DNA from: Enoplolaimus lenunculus
Taxonomy: Eukaryota > Nematoda > Enoplea > Enoplida > Thoracostomopsidae
NCBI GenBank assembly: GCA_030248215.1
Contig: JASANG010000228.1
Coordinates: 62,001 to 126,000 of the forward strand
Reading direction: 5' to 3'
Length of the DNA stretch: 64,000 nt
The position numbers and the translations under genes were made by a program. Under the pieces are notes generated by a model. It worked only from the letters and a program-made list of their open reading frames with translations. It did no database searches and was not told where the DNA came from. Each line of letters starts with the position of its first letter. Position 1 is the stretch's first letter. This document shows, one piece after another, positions 46,065 through 59,200 of the stretch.

Positions 46065-46533
46065 GCGGAAAAACAAAAGAGCTGCGCTCGATATACTTTA
46101 CTGTGCCGGACGTTGCCGCGTGCCGTCTCACGGCGACGCGACCCGAAGTGTTTGACGTGGCTTTGCTATTTACCAATTTCAATCACTTCCAAATCTAACT
46201 GACAAATCGTACTACGCTTGTCTTTTATACTAAACCTGTGTAAATTTTGAACATTGTACAGCTGAAAATTATTTTAAAAATATCCGTCTAAGCTGGGCTT
46301 GTACTATCAAAATTTAAGTTGTATTCAAAACAAATTTTGTTACATTTTTTACGATCTTTTGGTATTCTTTCGTTGATAGTAAAATTGGTTTTTTGTCGAG
46401 TTTACTGAAATGGACCAGCGACGGCGGCGGCGGTAAATGGCCCTCACCGGCCATCTGTCCGTACACGGGACGTTTAGCGGTGTATCCGATCCGGTGTTCA
46501 AGAAAAACTGATCTGGCCTTATCCGGACTTTAG

Positions 46534-46632
46534 ATGGGCACCGGATATCCGAATATGCAAAATATCCGGATATGTATCCGAAATGAAACGTGTATTCGGA
46601 TATTTGGATATGAAAAAATATCCGATGCCCAT
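46534..46632. mobile_element. GGATATCCG element with visible inverted ends
   Basis: ATGGGCACCGGATATCCGAA at left and AATATCCGATGCCCAT at right are inverted. The middle repeats ATCCGGATATGTATCCG. Confidence 0.7.
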
Positions 46633-46794
46633 GACTAATCCGGACCGCCGACAGTGGTATTGTAGCAATCTTTCCATTATTAGATTAGAATCTAAAGCTT
46701 AACAACTAGCTAATGCGCATAGTTTTAGGATATGGTATTAATTTAGGTTTAAGCTAAATTATTGTTTTGTGTTTCGTAGATTTTGTAAGCAGAC

Positions 46795-49700
46795 ATGGTA
46801 ACGAAACACAGCATAATACTATTAATAATTGCCAAATGTGTTAATATTATGGCATTGGCCATGAATGTTCAAACAGTGGATTCAGAACCTTTCGATATCT
46901 TAAATCATAAATTATTCCACGATTTTGTTACCAGCGAACGTTTTGCGTTAATAATTTCATACAAAGGTATTGGACCATATTATAAAACAATAACAGCCTG
47001 CCAGACTCGTAGCCATCTTACCTTGCCAGGGAGCTAAACATTGTTCAGGAGTGGCATACAAGGGTTTTCGATGACTTTTGCTCGCAAGGTTGAAAATTTT
47101 CTTGGGGATGTGAAATTTTTTCAGGGGTGCTGAGCCATTGTGGCCCATTTCTGGCTACGGACCCACGTCCTGCCTACTAAATTGCAACCGAAATTTAAGC
47201 CGAAGACTAACATTGCGTAAGCCGAACAAGAACCGTTAGCGTTCCGCTCTTTAAATCGCCAAGTCTCCCTGTATTCCAGAGGCCTGGTGTCAATAATTAC
47301 TGTCATGAGCTATAAGAGGTTACTTAATATTAACTTCTTTATATAGCGCAAGCTTGTCACTACAAGATACGTATACGAATATACCGCGAAAAAAGCTGGA
47401 AATCCATTCGGGCCTGTAGCCAAGGGGGGCCAGGGGCATTCGCCCCCACCTGGAAAATTTTGAGTCTCCCTAGAAAGTTTTCATCCTTGCTTGCAACTCA
47501 TTGAAAACCCTTGAATGCCCGTTCCTGAAAATTTTTTAGCCCCCCTAGCATGCTGAGCTGGCTACGGGCTTGGATTGATTTGCTCTATGTCCGTTAGGGC
47601 TTTGGTACACTTTTCCCCGTTGTTAATGTTCTCAGGCTTTAGGCAAAGATTTAGGCAAATGTTAAACCTTTAGGTTATTAAGTAAACCTATTCTTAAATC
47701 ATTGAATGAGCCGATGTAAAGATCAGGGGCGGAACGTTTTTCTGTGGGACTGCAATAGAGTAAGTAAGCTTAATCTTTAGGCTTATTTTTATGCTTGGCT
47801 TAGGCTTACGCATAGGCTTAGGCTTAGAAATATGCTTATTTTCACGCTTAGGTTTAGGCTAAGCTTAGGCTTATGCTTAGGAATATGCTTTTAATACTGT
47901 TCCGCACCTGGTCTTTACATAGGCTGTTCAATGAACGTGATGCAAATTATTTCCGTTTATTATAGATGACGCCAATTTCGGCGATGCTGAAGTAAAAAGC
48001 GTTTTAACTACAATCCGAACACAAGTGTCTTCGTACGTCGAATACAAAAAATTTTCTACTTTTGATTATTATTTGGTAAGAAATATAAACTGGGTTGAAA
48101 ATGATGAAAAATACGGCGCAAGCATAGGACAGGGCCGGATCGTTTTCAGGAGGGGCTATAATAGAGTCAGTTTAAGCTTTAGACTATTTGTTGCTTAGGC
48201 TTAGGCTTAGGCTTAGGCTTAGGCTTAGGTTTAGGCTTACTTAGGCTTAGGCTTAGGCTTAGGCTTACGCTTAGTAATATGCTTATACTTTTGTTCCGGC
48301 CCTGTTCTATACATGGGTCCTGTCAGCCTGTTAGAAGGATCGCTCTGGATATTTGAGCTATTTTATTAAACAGCTGGAAAAGCAAATGCGGGAGATTTGC
48401 GCGAGTCTTACTACTTTCGAAAATTTGGCCCATGTTAAGATTACAGGCGGAACCTTTTTCTGCGGTACAGCAATGGAGTATATAAGCTTAAGCTATAGGC
48501 TAATGTTTTTTGTTCAGAGTTAGACTTAGGTATAAGCACATTTTACGCTTAGGCTCAGCCTTAGGCTTAGGTTTACGAATATATGCTTGTACTACTGTTA
48601 CGAGATAGGATGGGCTCCCCCTATACTTCAAGATGGGGGCCCCCAAACACATGAGCGAAACAAGCCAGAAGCCTCACGCATTTTAAAACTTGGGCGGTTT
48701 TTGTTTCAACCAGCAAGAGTCGGCCCCCAAATGAGGGTATGTCGGGTGGCTGCTCCGGCCTTGCGAGTAACTCTCGTTTGCAGCGTTATTCATTTGATCA
48801 ATGGTGCAGTAACAATCTCAAAAGTGACAAAGACAGCTTTAATTCAACGAATGTGTCTCGTAGAAATGTATTACTCAGTGTCAAATCAAGGAAATCCTGG
48901 TGTGATAATCTGAGGTTGACCGAGCCAGATCGTTTCTCCCTTTCATTACTACTTTTTCGAAATGCCTGCTTGATTTCTATGCGGACTAAGCTAAACTCAC
49001 GAGTGAAGCGATCGGGAAGCCAAACGTAGTTTCTGGATTAAATCCCAAGGATTCGGGTGATTTGGTCATTTTGTCTGCGCGATGTTCGGCACCAACGCTT
49101 CCAGGAATTTTCAATTGTGGAGGATACGTTTAAGTTTCATTTATAATTCAAGATCAACTAATTACACCGAAGGGTGGCAAAGAAAATTGAATTACGGATG
49201 TAATCTCGCATTATTTTTCACGTATTTAGCAAAAAAACACACTCTCAGTCGTGGAAGAACTATTTGTTTCACAAATTTTCACATCGACAGGATTGGTGGG
49301 AATGACGCGTTCCCTATCGCACTTCCTGAATCCGTCTGTCACCGCTCATAAGTCATCCTTTCAATAAGCACGCAGGTAAAAGTTTTTAAAATGATCTGCG
49401 AAAAACATCACGAGCGACTCGAGCTAAAATAAAGTTTAAGGGTTGTATTTTGTATCCTTGGGGCCACTTTTCAAACTCTAATAATGACTGGTTTGAATTG
49501 AATACATTTAATGTTACTTTTAGTTGAACAACTCAAACGCCTACGATGGTTTTCCAAGTTCAAAGTATTCAGCGTTCACCATGCATAAGTAAGTGTAAAG
49601 CAAAAAATATGCCTGGAACGCGCTTAAGTTTAGGCTCTCAGGCTAATACACTAAGGATTCGGAAAAGTGGCCATGTATAGAGCAAGGCCGGAACAGTAGT

Positions 49701-52700
49701 ATAAGCATATTCCTCAGCCTAAGCCTAAGCCTAAGCGTAAGGATGAGCCCATTTCTGAGCACAAAGCCTAAGCCTAAGCCTAAGCAAAAAAGCTAGCCTA
49801 AAACTTAAGCTGGCTCTGTTATAGCCACGTCGGAAAACGCCATGTTCTATACATGGGCCTGATAGGCTTACCCAAGCCTACACCTAAGCTCAGATTCCTC
49901 GCACACAAAAACTTTCAGTAAACCATAATAATTATTGAAATAATTTAAAAAGTCCTAGTTTTGTGTTGCCAATTAAGCTAATATGCAAATTAGCTATTAG
50001 CTAACTATTCAAATATCGCTTTTGGAGGTTTTTGCACAATTTATTCAAATTCCTCGTACCTGAAAACCCTTTAGCGCTAAAATTATATTGCTTTTAACCT
50101 TAATAATTAGTGAAATATTGTAAAAAGTCGTAATTTAGGCTTATAAACTCTGCTTATGTGCAAATTATATATTAGCTAACTACTCAATTATCGGCTTTGA
50201 AGGTTTGCAAACAGTCTATGCAGATTCCACGCACCCAAAAATCATTTAATGCTGAAATTGATTGCTTGTAACTGTAATAATTAGTGAAATAATGTAGAAA
50301 GTCCTAATTTACGCTTAATTAATTATGCAAATTAGCCTGTAGCTAATAAACGGCTTAAAATTTCAAACCCCAATGCAAGGTTAACACCGTAGGATACTTA
50401 TTGGCCTTCAAACAAAAAAAGTTCATCAAAATCGGTTAAGCCCTTCCTGAGATTCTTTTCGGACGGACAAACGTACAGACGGACAGACGGACAGCCACGT
50501 TTCGATCCCAGAGTACAAAACATAAAACGCTTCGCGAAACTCCGAGCTTCACTCAATAATACATAATGAATAAATCGTTTTACAAAAGAATTTGTATATA
50601 TAGATACGGCACTACAGGACAGGTAGAATTAACTGTATGTAATTTAAAGTTTGTGTATAGTTTGAGATTAAGTCAATAAAACCTTAGTCACTGCTAGCAA
50701 TTATTTAAACTTCAGGAACTCATACAAAATCGCTCTCGACAGCGATAGGATCGACGTTTCTTCGTTTCATGAATTCTTGCAATATCTTCAATATGAGGCT
50801 CTGAAGAAATCCTTGTTGGAGTAAGCCATTCCAACTTTTCGACGGATACTTGTCTTTTATTTTCTATATAGACTAAATATAAATTTATAGAAATATATAC
50901 GGCAAAAAATGGTGAGCCATTCACTCTCTTTGAAATAGGCTCTACGCGACTACACAAACTGAGTCAAATTCGACTCCGTCAAAATCAAATACAAATTTAT
51001 AATATTTTTTTCTAGAATTATTTTGCACGCACGAGGGCTGTCAGAAAAAATTCAATTTCTTTCACGAAAATCTGAGATGGAACAAACGGTGTCGTCGTTT
51101 ACATCTCGAAATTCACTAATATGCGATCAAGCTTATGGTAAAAGTCCGCGCTGCCGTTAAACTGGAAACCGTACTAATACCAGCGTAAAGCTTTCATTTC
51201 AGGTTGGGTCTGGTTAAAAGTTGGAATATAATCAAGTAAAAAAGAGACCAGAACGAGCTAGAAACCAAACGATTTTTATTATATATCACTTTCAACTTTT
51301 AATTTTGGTAGTCTCAGTCTCCTATCGTTTTAACATCCGGTGCCTTCCTAATTGCTGTGTCTGGGGGGTGCTAAAACCGGCACTGGTTGATTTGTCTCAC
51401 TTCCAACTTTTAATTTTGGTAATTTCCGTCTCCTATCATCTTAACCTCCGGTTCCTTTCTAATTGCTGTGTTTGGTAGGTGCTAATAAAGACCTGCCCTT
51501 GTTGATTTGATGACCAAAATACGTTTTCAAGCTAAATAGCTGAAAAATGTGGCGTTGATATAACGTGGTAATTTGTGAATGTTAACGAATCGAATAAACA
51601 CGCTTAAAAGCTGTGAAATTTCGACCACCAATAAGTATCCTGCCAACTGAAAATCCCGTATCCGTTACTGGTTCACTAGTTAAGTTGGTTATTGTGTAAA
51701 AGCGTTCATGGGTCATGTGTGGCTACCCGGTTTCAACTCTGGTTTGGAACTTCTTTGGTTGGTACAAATCGGTGTCAGTTCAACGGTTTCAATACAAATT
51801 TACAGAGATATTACAAGAGTTCGCTACTGGGAATATGAATGACGACATTTTCACGATAAACCAGCGTTATGGTTGCAACATTTGTACTAAATAACCTTAA
51901 TCTTGATGATTGGCTATCACTTAAAGAAATTGGGTAAACCGAGAATGGTAAACAAAATAAATTTTGAATATAAAAAACGTTATATTAACCCCTTCTCACA
52001 TTGAGTTGCCTATACGTTAAATGATATATATCGCACCGTGTTTAACAATTGCAACACGTATACATAGTACTAAATCACCACAAGACGTGAGATCCCCCTC
52101 GGGCTCGAGCGTCAAGCTCCTATAGCTGAGTGGTGATGGTATACATCACCCACTGCAGTCACTGGAGTTCGAATCCTAGCATAAAAGTAGGTCTCAGGGG
52201 AAATAGAAAATATTCATGTGAGAAAGGGTTAAGCGAAAAATTTTCAGTTTACTATCTATAACCCCTTCTCAGATTGTGTTGCCTATAGGCAACTCAGCGC
52301 AGTGTATATACGTTAAATAATATATATCGCACCGTGTTTAACAATTGCAACACGTATACATAGTACTAAATCACCACACGACGTGAGAGCCCCTCAGGCT
52401 CGAGCGTCAAGCTCCTTTAGCTGAGTGGTGATGGTATACGCTTCCCACTCCAGATGGAGTTTGAATCCTAGCATAAAAGTAGGTCTCAGGGGAAATAGAA
52501 AATATTCATGTGATAAAAGGTTACGGAATCGTCTTGTATGTTTGTTTTCGGTTTTGCGTACCCTGTCTTTATTGCCAGTTTCAGGGACTGCTTGTTTTTA
52601 AATATATTACATTTGCCAGGTTTTTCGGAATGCTTGGAACTTGCAGCAGATTTGCCGGTTGATTTTTATCGTGACAGCATTGATATGCTATTACTTCCGA

Positions 52701-55700
52701 AAGGTTTAAATGTATTTCTTGATACGTTGAATGAACTAAGAAAGTAAGATTTTTAAAATTCATTTTTTTATCAAAGCTCGTGATATTACGACTTTATTAA
52801 AATTAAAGCAAAAAACACCCTACATACGTAATTTGGGCAGCGTTCCAGCTTTTGGGTACATGTTTTGAAATATAATAGAAAGAATGTATGTAAATTTATT
52901 ATGATAGCGTTGTGAAACAAGAAATATTATACGAATGTTTATCGAGTGTTGGATAAAACTGTCGAAAGGTATAAGGCAAAAGGGACACTGATGCGAGTCT
53001 ATAGGCTTAAATACTTCTTGCTTAAGCTTAGGCTTAGAAATAAACTGATTCTTGCGCTTAGGCTTTGGCTTAGGAATATGCTCACGCTACTATTACAGCC
53101 CTGTTCTATACATTGGCCCAAACCATTAACTACGCTCAAGGTAGCAAGTTTTGAGTACAGATTTCACATGACATGTGAACATTTTGGCTGTGTTTTAAGA
53201 ATTGTCGTTCCAATTGTTTTCAATTTTTCGAAAACCAAAAGGAAAGCGTCAAATTTATTCTATTTTCTAAACGCTCATTGGTCATTTTCGATCAAAATAA
53301 TTTGTTTTATGCCAAAAATTTGACTGAATTTAAACGTTTGCCGTAAAATAATTTTGATTTTTTTCTAAAATCAAAAACACAACTTTTGTGGGTTTTCGGG
53401 CGTTTTAGTGTTAATTGTACACCGCGTGGACTTCGTATTCCAACATATTTATCACAAATTATGGTGACGTATGTCCACTTCGATGACATAATCGGTGCGT
53501 ATCGTTGTATCGTCATTCCAGGAAATGCTAATGTGTTCACAGTTACTGAAACTGTTCATTTGCTTTCCAATCATCAAAAGGTGTGGTTATTTTATTATTT
53601 ATATAATTTAAGCTTTAGCATCTCTGATCAGCATACGCACTGGCGGAATCAAGGAGGCCATTCCTGCCAAGAGCATAGCCAGAAGGGAGTTTAAGGCGTC
53701 AAACCACTCTTTATGATTTGTTCCGAAACAGACGGGTAGAAGCCAGACGCATTTTAAAACTTCGGCGGTTTGTTTCAACCGGTTAGGGTGGGGGCTCCTT
53801 TAGGCGTGTCCCTTCAAATGGGGGTATGGGGCGATGGCTGCTCAGGCCCTCATTTTATTCAGGCGCTTTTAAACATTCATCGCAACAAACACACCTTTCG
53901 ACAATTTTATAGAACTTAACTCCCACGCTTTTTTTCTAAAATCTAGGCTACGCTGATTTTGCAGGCACTGGTTTTCTGAACAGGAATCAAAACTGAGATT
54001 TAGTATTAAAATTAAGGAGTAAATTACGTTCGGCTTTTTGCTCGCGAGTTTTCATTTTAGAAGTTTCTGGATCCGCCACTGAACATACCAATAAGCCGAT
54101 AAGGGTGTGACCACTCTAATAAAAATTAAATCCTTATTAACTATTAGACAAATATGAACCGTCTTAAAAACGCTTTCCAGACAGCCTTAACAAAATTTGG
54201 TTATCGGACCATAGTTCAAGTGCCTTCCATCGTCGACTTAGACTAATCCATAGCTGAAATGCCCCACATACGTATTTGGGCAACTTTCCAGCATTACTTT
54301 GTTTACAATATTTTCTTAAAACAGAAAAGTGATTGTTCTGTGAAAATAAAATTTGCATACAGATTGCTGTTTATTCGCTAACATTTGCGCATTGCGCAAA
54401 GCTGGCTGACTAGTAATTATTATACGTGTTTGACTTCAAACATTGAGTTGGTGTATTTTATACATTTTTGGACTATGTCTAATTCGTTAGATTTAGTTCC
54501 AACGCATAGGTGCTTAGTTACGTTTTGGCTATATAACCAGGCTTGTAGCCAGCTCAACATGCTAGGGGGCAAACCAAACTTAAGGGGACATGCAGTTGAT
54601 TTTATATAACACATAGCTCGGCAAATGTTTTTTGGAGAGCCAAAACTTGGTCAGCAGGGCTGAGACCATCTAGCCCCCATCTGGTCTCAGTACCCTAAAC
54701 AAGGCGGGTGCAAGAAAAATAGCGTCAAATGCTGTAAATCCTACCTTTCGATAACTCGGCTGCCGTATTTTATTGGCCAAAGCTCACAATGAAAGTGTAA
54801 AAAATATAAATTTGCGAAATTCTACAGATGAACACGCAATACAGGGCTCATATGCTTATTTTGCCTAGGAACAACGCAACCTAAAACGAAACCAAATGTA
54901 ATCATTTTATACAGGTTGAATCTGTATTGTCGATGCGAGAGTTATCAATTAAAGTTCACAATTCAAAAATATCTGCTGTATTAACTGTTGTGAATGCTAA
55001 TCAGTCTGCGGTTACATGGCGTCTCATCAATGATGCAGTGTTTGGTATGATACCAGTCATAATTCTGGCCAATAACTCGAAGTATGTATGTAACCTTTTG
55101 GTAAATTAATGTTTACCAAACAAAACAGACTAAATTTCGGCGTATAAGGTATGGAATTATTAGCTTTGCCAAATGTTCTCGGCAGAAAAAAACGACCATA
55201 TCCAAATGTTCAGGTAGTGAGATTTGGGTCTGTTTTGTTGACCGGAGCTTTCTCCGTTTGTTCAGGGTCTTCTGCTCAAGCTTCCTCTGCAAAAAAAATT
55301 AAAATTACGCCATTTTTGGAAGGTCAAACGTCGTCGGCGTCAATAACAGAAATACCGGTGACCGAAAATTGGACCGAACCAAGTTTGTTCTGCCACATCG
55401 GTCAAGAATTTTATTAATAAAAAATATTAAACAGAGATTCAAAAGATAGATTGAGATTGAACTTCACCGAATTTCTGATTTCGTTTAGTTGAGTTGAATG
55501 ATCAAAATTATATTTTGGATGTAAGTTTCAGAACTGAACGCTAGCGAGACAGGCTATACGTTCTAAACAAGAACGCGATGCGTAGAAGCAATATTTTAAT
55601 GTCGTGAAACCATTTCTGTTGTAATTGTTTAATTCACTTACAGTTCCTACTTTTATCAGAAATACTTGTATTTGTTGAGTTTCGAATTCGATTTAGCAAC

Positions 55701-56197
55701 ATTTTAGCTGTGGTCTGTTTGAGCGTATGCTTGCATTTAAGGAATGAATTGCACGAAGCGAACCGCATTTTCACGGCTTTGTGCTTTGAAAAAGATGCTG
55801 AAGTAAAGTTTATTGTGGTCAAATATATATGTATATTGGTTGTAAAATATTCATGCAACTTCCACAATATCATGCGTTCACCAGGTAACTTTTCTACACG
55901 GGTCGTAATGAACACAGTAACCAGAAAATTTCAATATCTAAACACTGAAATTGAAAAAGTTTCAGTTATCACCCGTTCGCATCCAAACTTGTCTGGTGTA
56001 CTCTGATGGTATTGTGGAAGTTGCAGTAACTGCATTTTTTATTATGGTCTTGGGCATTCGAGCGTTTAAGTTAAATGGATTTTTACAGCTTATTAGCCAG
56101 CTGCCCAATAAAATGTAGCGTTGAAATTCAAGAAAGTTTTTCACGTAGACAAAACAGGGTTTATCGGGCTTGGTATTATGTTCGCTTCAGCATTTCG

Positions 56198-56255
<58 letters not shown>

Positions 56256-59200
56256 ATATATATTTCTGCGTGTAAAGAACGTGAAAAAATTGCATACACT
56301 GCGCCCATACATAACTCGAGGAACTAGGACGTATAATGCCAATTTAACAAAATTTGTACAACCGATTTCAAACTTTATGATTGACGAAATTTGAGTTTCT
56401 AATGTCAAAAATTCTCATTTTAAGCGTAAAATGTTCATTGAACACCTCGTATGAAACAAACCGAAGACGCCAAACTGACCGAACGTTTAACAAAAAAAGA
56501 ATAAAAATGAAGTTAATAAATATTTTAAATGAATGTTGTTTGCAGATGCTACAATGTAATACAGTTCCTTTGACTCCTGACGACACTGCTTATGGACTTT
56601 ATATTTATCGGTGGATTGCTGCGTTCAGTGAAAATCAACAACAAATGAATCTCACTACTGAACTTACATTGTTAGGTTTGTGGACCCGAATCCAAAGATG
56701 GTCATAGAGGGTTAGGTAGGGTCAGTGTACTCCTAGGGATATTTTGCTCCCAAATACAAAAGTATTAGCACCACTTGTACACTATAAGTTCCAATGAGTT
56801 GATTAATCAACTCAGCTAGTGAGCACAGCGTTTCTGAGATAATATTAGCAAACGTTAATTCATTCTGAGTTGAGTTGATTCCCACTCCGAGTTCAGTTGA
56901 TTCCGGTTGAGTTGATTGAGTAACTCAGGATGTGTTGAGTCAACTCTGAATGCCGAGTATTAATAGTCCTGATATGACCTCGTCATAGCCATGATCTATA
57001 AGAGATACAATTATATGTCCTGCCATTACAGTTTTAGTGCAACTGTTAAATCTGGCAACTGGTATAGTTTCGCCATGTCTCACCGATCTATGCTCATATT
57101 CTCAAATGTGTTTAGCAACTACCTCCAGGTTGTGATAGGTAATTTCGAACCTGCAAGCGGAAATCTTGAAAATTTGGCATATTTTTCGTATTTGATTGCT
57201 CCTACATGTGGAGCGAGTTTGACATTTGTATATGTTATCGTTCGCTCGTTTGAATTCTTATTTCAACTGGTGTTAGATGCCACACACATTTAAGAATATA
57301 TGCGCTTAGTTGCTTTTATGCTCGTTGTCAGATCACAGCACGTATGACGTGGAAGGTTGTTCGTCGAGTTTGCAATTGCTTACAACGACTGATAAACACT
57401 GCATCGATTCAAAACGTAACGAACGCATGTCATCAATTTCAACAGCTGCGCCACCAGAATTGCTAGCGGCCGAAATTGCGTCCGGCGATCCTGTAGTAGT
57501 ATTGTTTCATTTGAACGGTAAAAAAATAATTGCAGTTAATTGCAAATAACTCTAAAATCATTGCAATTTATTACAATTAACTCTCAAATAAGTGCAGTTG
57601 ATTGCAATTAATTCTAAAATAATTGCAGTTAATTGCAAATAGCTCTAAAATAATTGCAATTTATTACAGTTAACTTTGAAATAAGTGCAGTTAATTGCAG
57701 TTATTAACTGTTGGTATTTACTTAGTTTGTGTTGCTTCAGCACAAACCCTTTGCGCTCTTGTACACTTTCGCCGCACAGGTTTAGGATTATCTTTCGGAA
57801 ATGGCTCAATTAAGCCTAAACCTAAACCTCTGCTTAAACTATTACTTAAGCCAAAAGTCTAAGCTTTGGCCCAGGGCCGTAGCAACTACACGTCATATCC
57901 CCCCACTTGGTGTATGTCCCCACCCCAAAGACAGGCCCCCACCCTAACAATATTTTATACAAAAAATTGACAAATTGTTTGATCATCGGAAGATGCTTGC
58001 ACCCCGGAATTGTTTTGGTGGCGCGGGTACTCACCCTAGTATGTTCCGGCACTGCCTGCGCCAAAGCTTAAGCGTTAAATTTTAAACAAACTACCACTAT
58101 TTATTTTGCTTGTTTAATACTCAAGACTTTTTTGTGCTTGAAATATTTTTTGCAACTTTTAGTTGATTCGCAAAGCTGTGTAACTCTTGACGAATTTGAA
58201 CAAATCGCTCGCCAACTTGAAAACGACTCAACAACGAAGCGGCAACCAAAATTGTTGTCGGTCGCTTGTCATAATTTCCCACGGGTTTGTTCCGATTACG
58301 GTGTCACATCATGGCCTCGCGTCAGATTGTTTTGGCAGAAAAAAGATCGGTTTGTTGATGCGGAATGCTTTGAAAGGTTCAAAGATGCTCAGTGGTGGGA
58401 AACCGTTTCATCGATGTAAGGATCAACACCCCATACTTGTGTCTATTACAAGCATTATTCAGGATACGACAACTGGTTTGGTTTATATTAAACGGAGGCA
58501 TATTGCGGTTCCCACTTTACCGAACATTTTTTTCCGGAAGTATACTATTTTCCGAAGTTGGTTCAGGGTTCAGGGGCGTACCGAGGGGGGGCCGCTGGGG
58601 GGGCGCCCCCCAATCGGAATCAGATCGTGTATCATAATTGACATTACAAAAATTACGCTTAGCTTCTCGCTCGCTTCGCTCACGAGATTGTTTATTCAAT
58701 TGTCAAAAAATTTTGCCTCTAGCGCTGTTCAAACGAAAACTTCATCGTCTAATTTCCTAACCTAATCAGCTCAAAGCTAAAGATAATAAAATTGTGCAAA
58801 GTTTCGCAGTTACACAATTGGTTGACAGGGAAGGTTCCGGTTTGGTGATTTAGACCACGCAGTTCATGAATACAGAAACATTTTGACGCACTTACAGAGT
58901 GATTTAATACTGAAACAATGTACAGCTTCTTGCTCGCTTCGCTCGCGAATTCTTCACAACTCACCCTAAATCCTGGTTACGAGATTTCCTACACTATATT
59001 TAAACTGTCAGACAAAAGTACGCCAACAAAGACCCTACACTGAACCTCTGTACTAGATTTAAACTAATTAATAGTGTGTAGGTTTTCGCTCGCTTCGCTC
59101 GCGATATTTTCTTCAAATCATGTTTATGTAACGAACAATTTGGTTTGGCCCAGCTACCCAGCCCGCTAACAATTTAGGGGACCTAAAAGAAAACTTTAAA

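Larger units (their letters stand above)
42675..46794. other. CIP2A to TXNDC16 intergenic interval, repeat-rich
   Basis: No gene is seen. It holds hAT-like fragments (about 43045-43228, 43793-44108, 44250-44312), a TA-flanked MITE (44781-44952), a tRNA-like element (45166-45390), a MITE enclosing a GC-rich palindromic insert (45655-46064), and a GGATATCCG element (46534-46632). Confidence 0.6.

Noticed and set aside
52111-52177. Possible tRNA gene (also 45267-45335)
   Set aside because: A and B boxes match, but acceptor and T stems do not pair well and the anticodon loop lacks the usual T33. They are embedded in repeated elements.
55151-55417. Separate small gene within TXNDC16
   Set aside because: It overlaps predicted exons 9 and 10 and is better seen as an alternative reading of that gene.
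56075-56394. Overlapping frames rich in Ile and Tyr
   Set aside because: They read through the (AT)n microsatellite.
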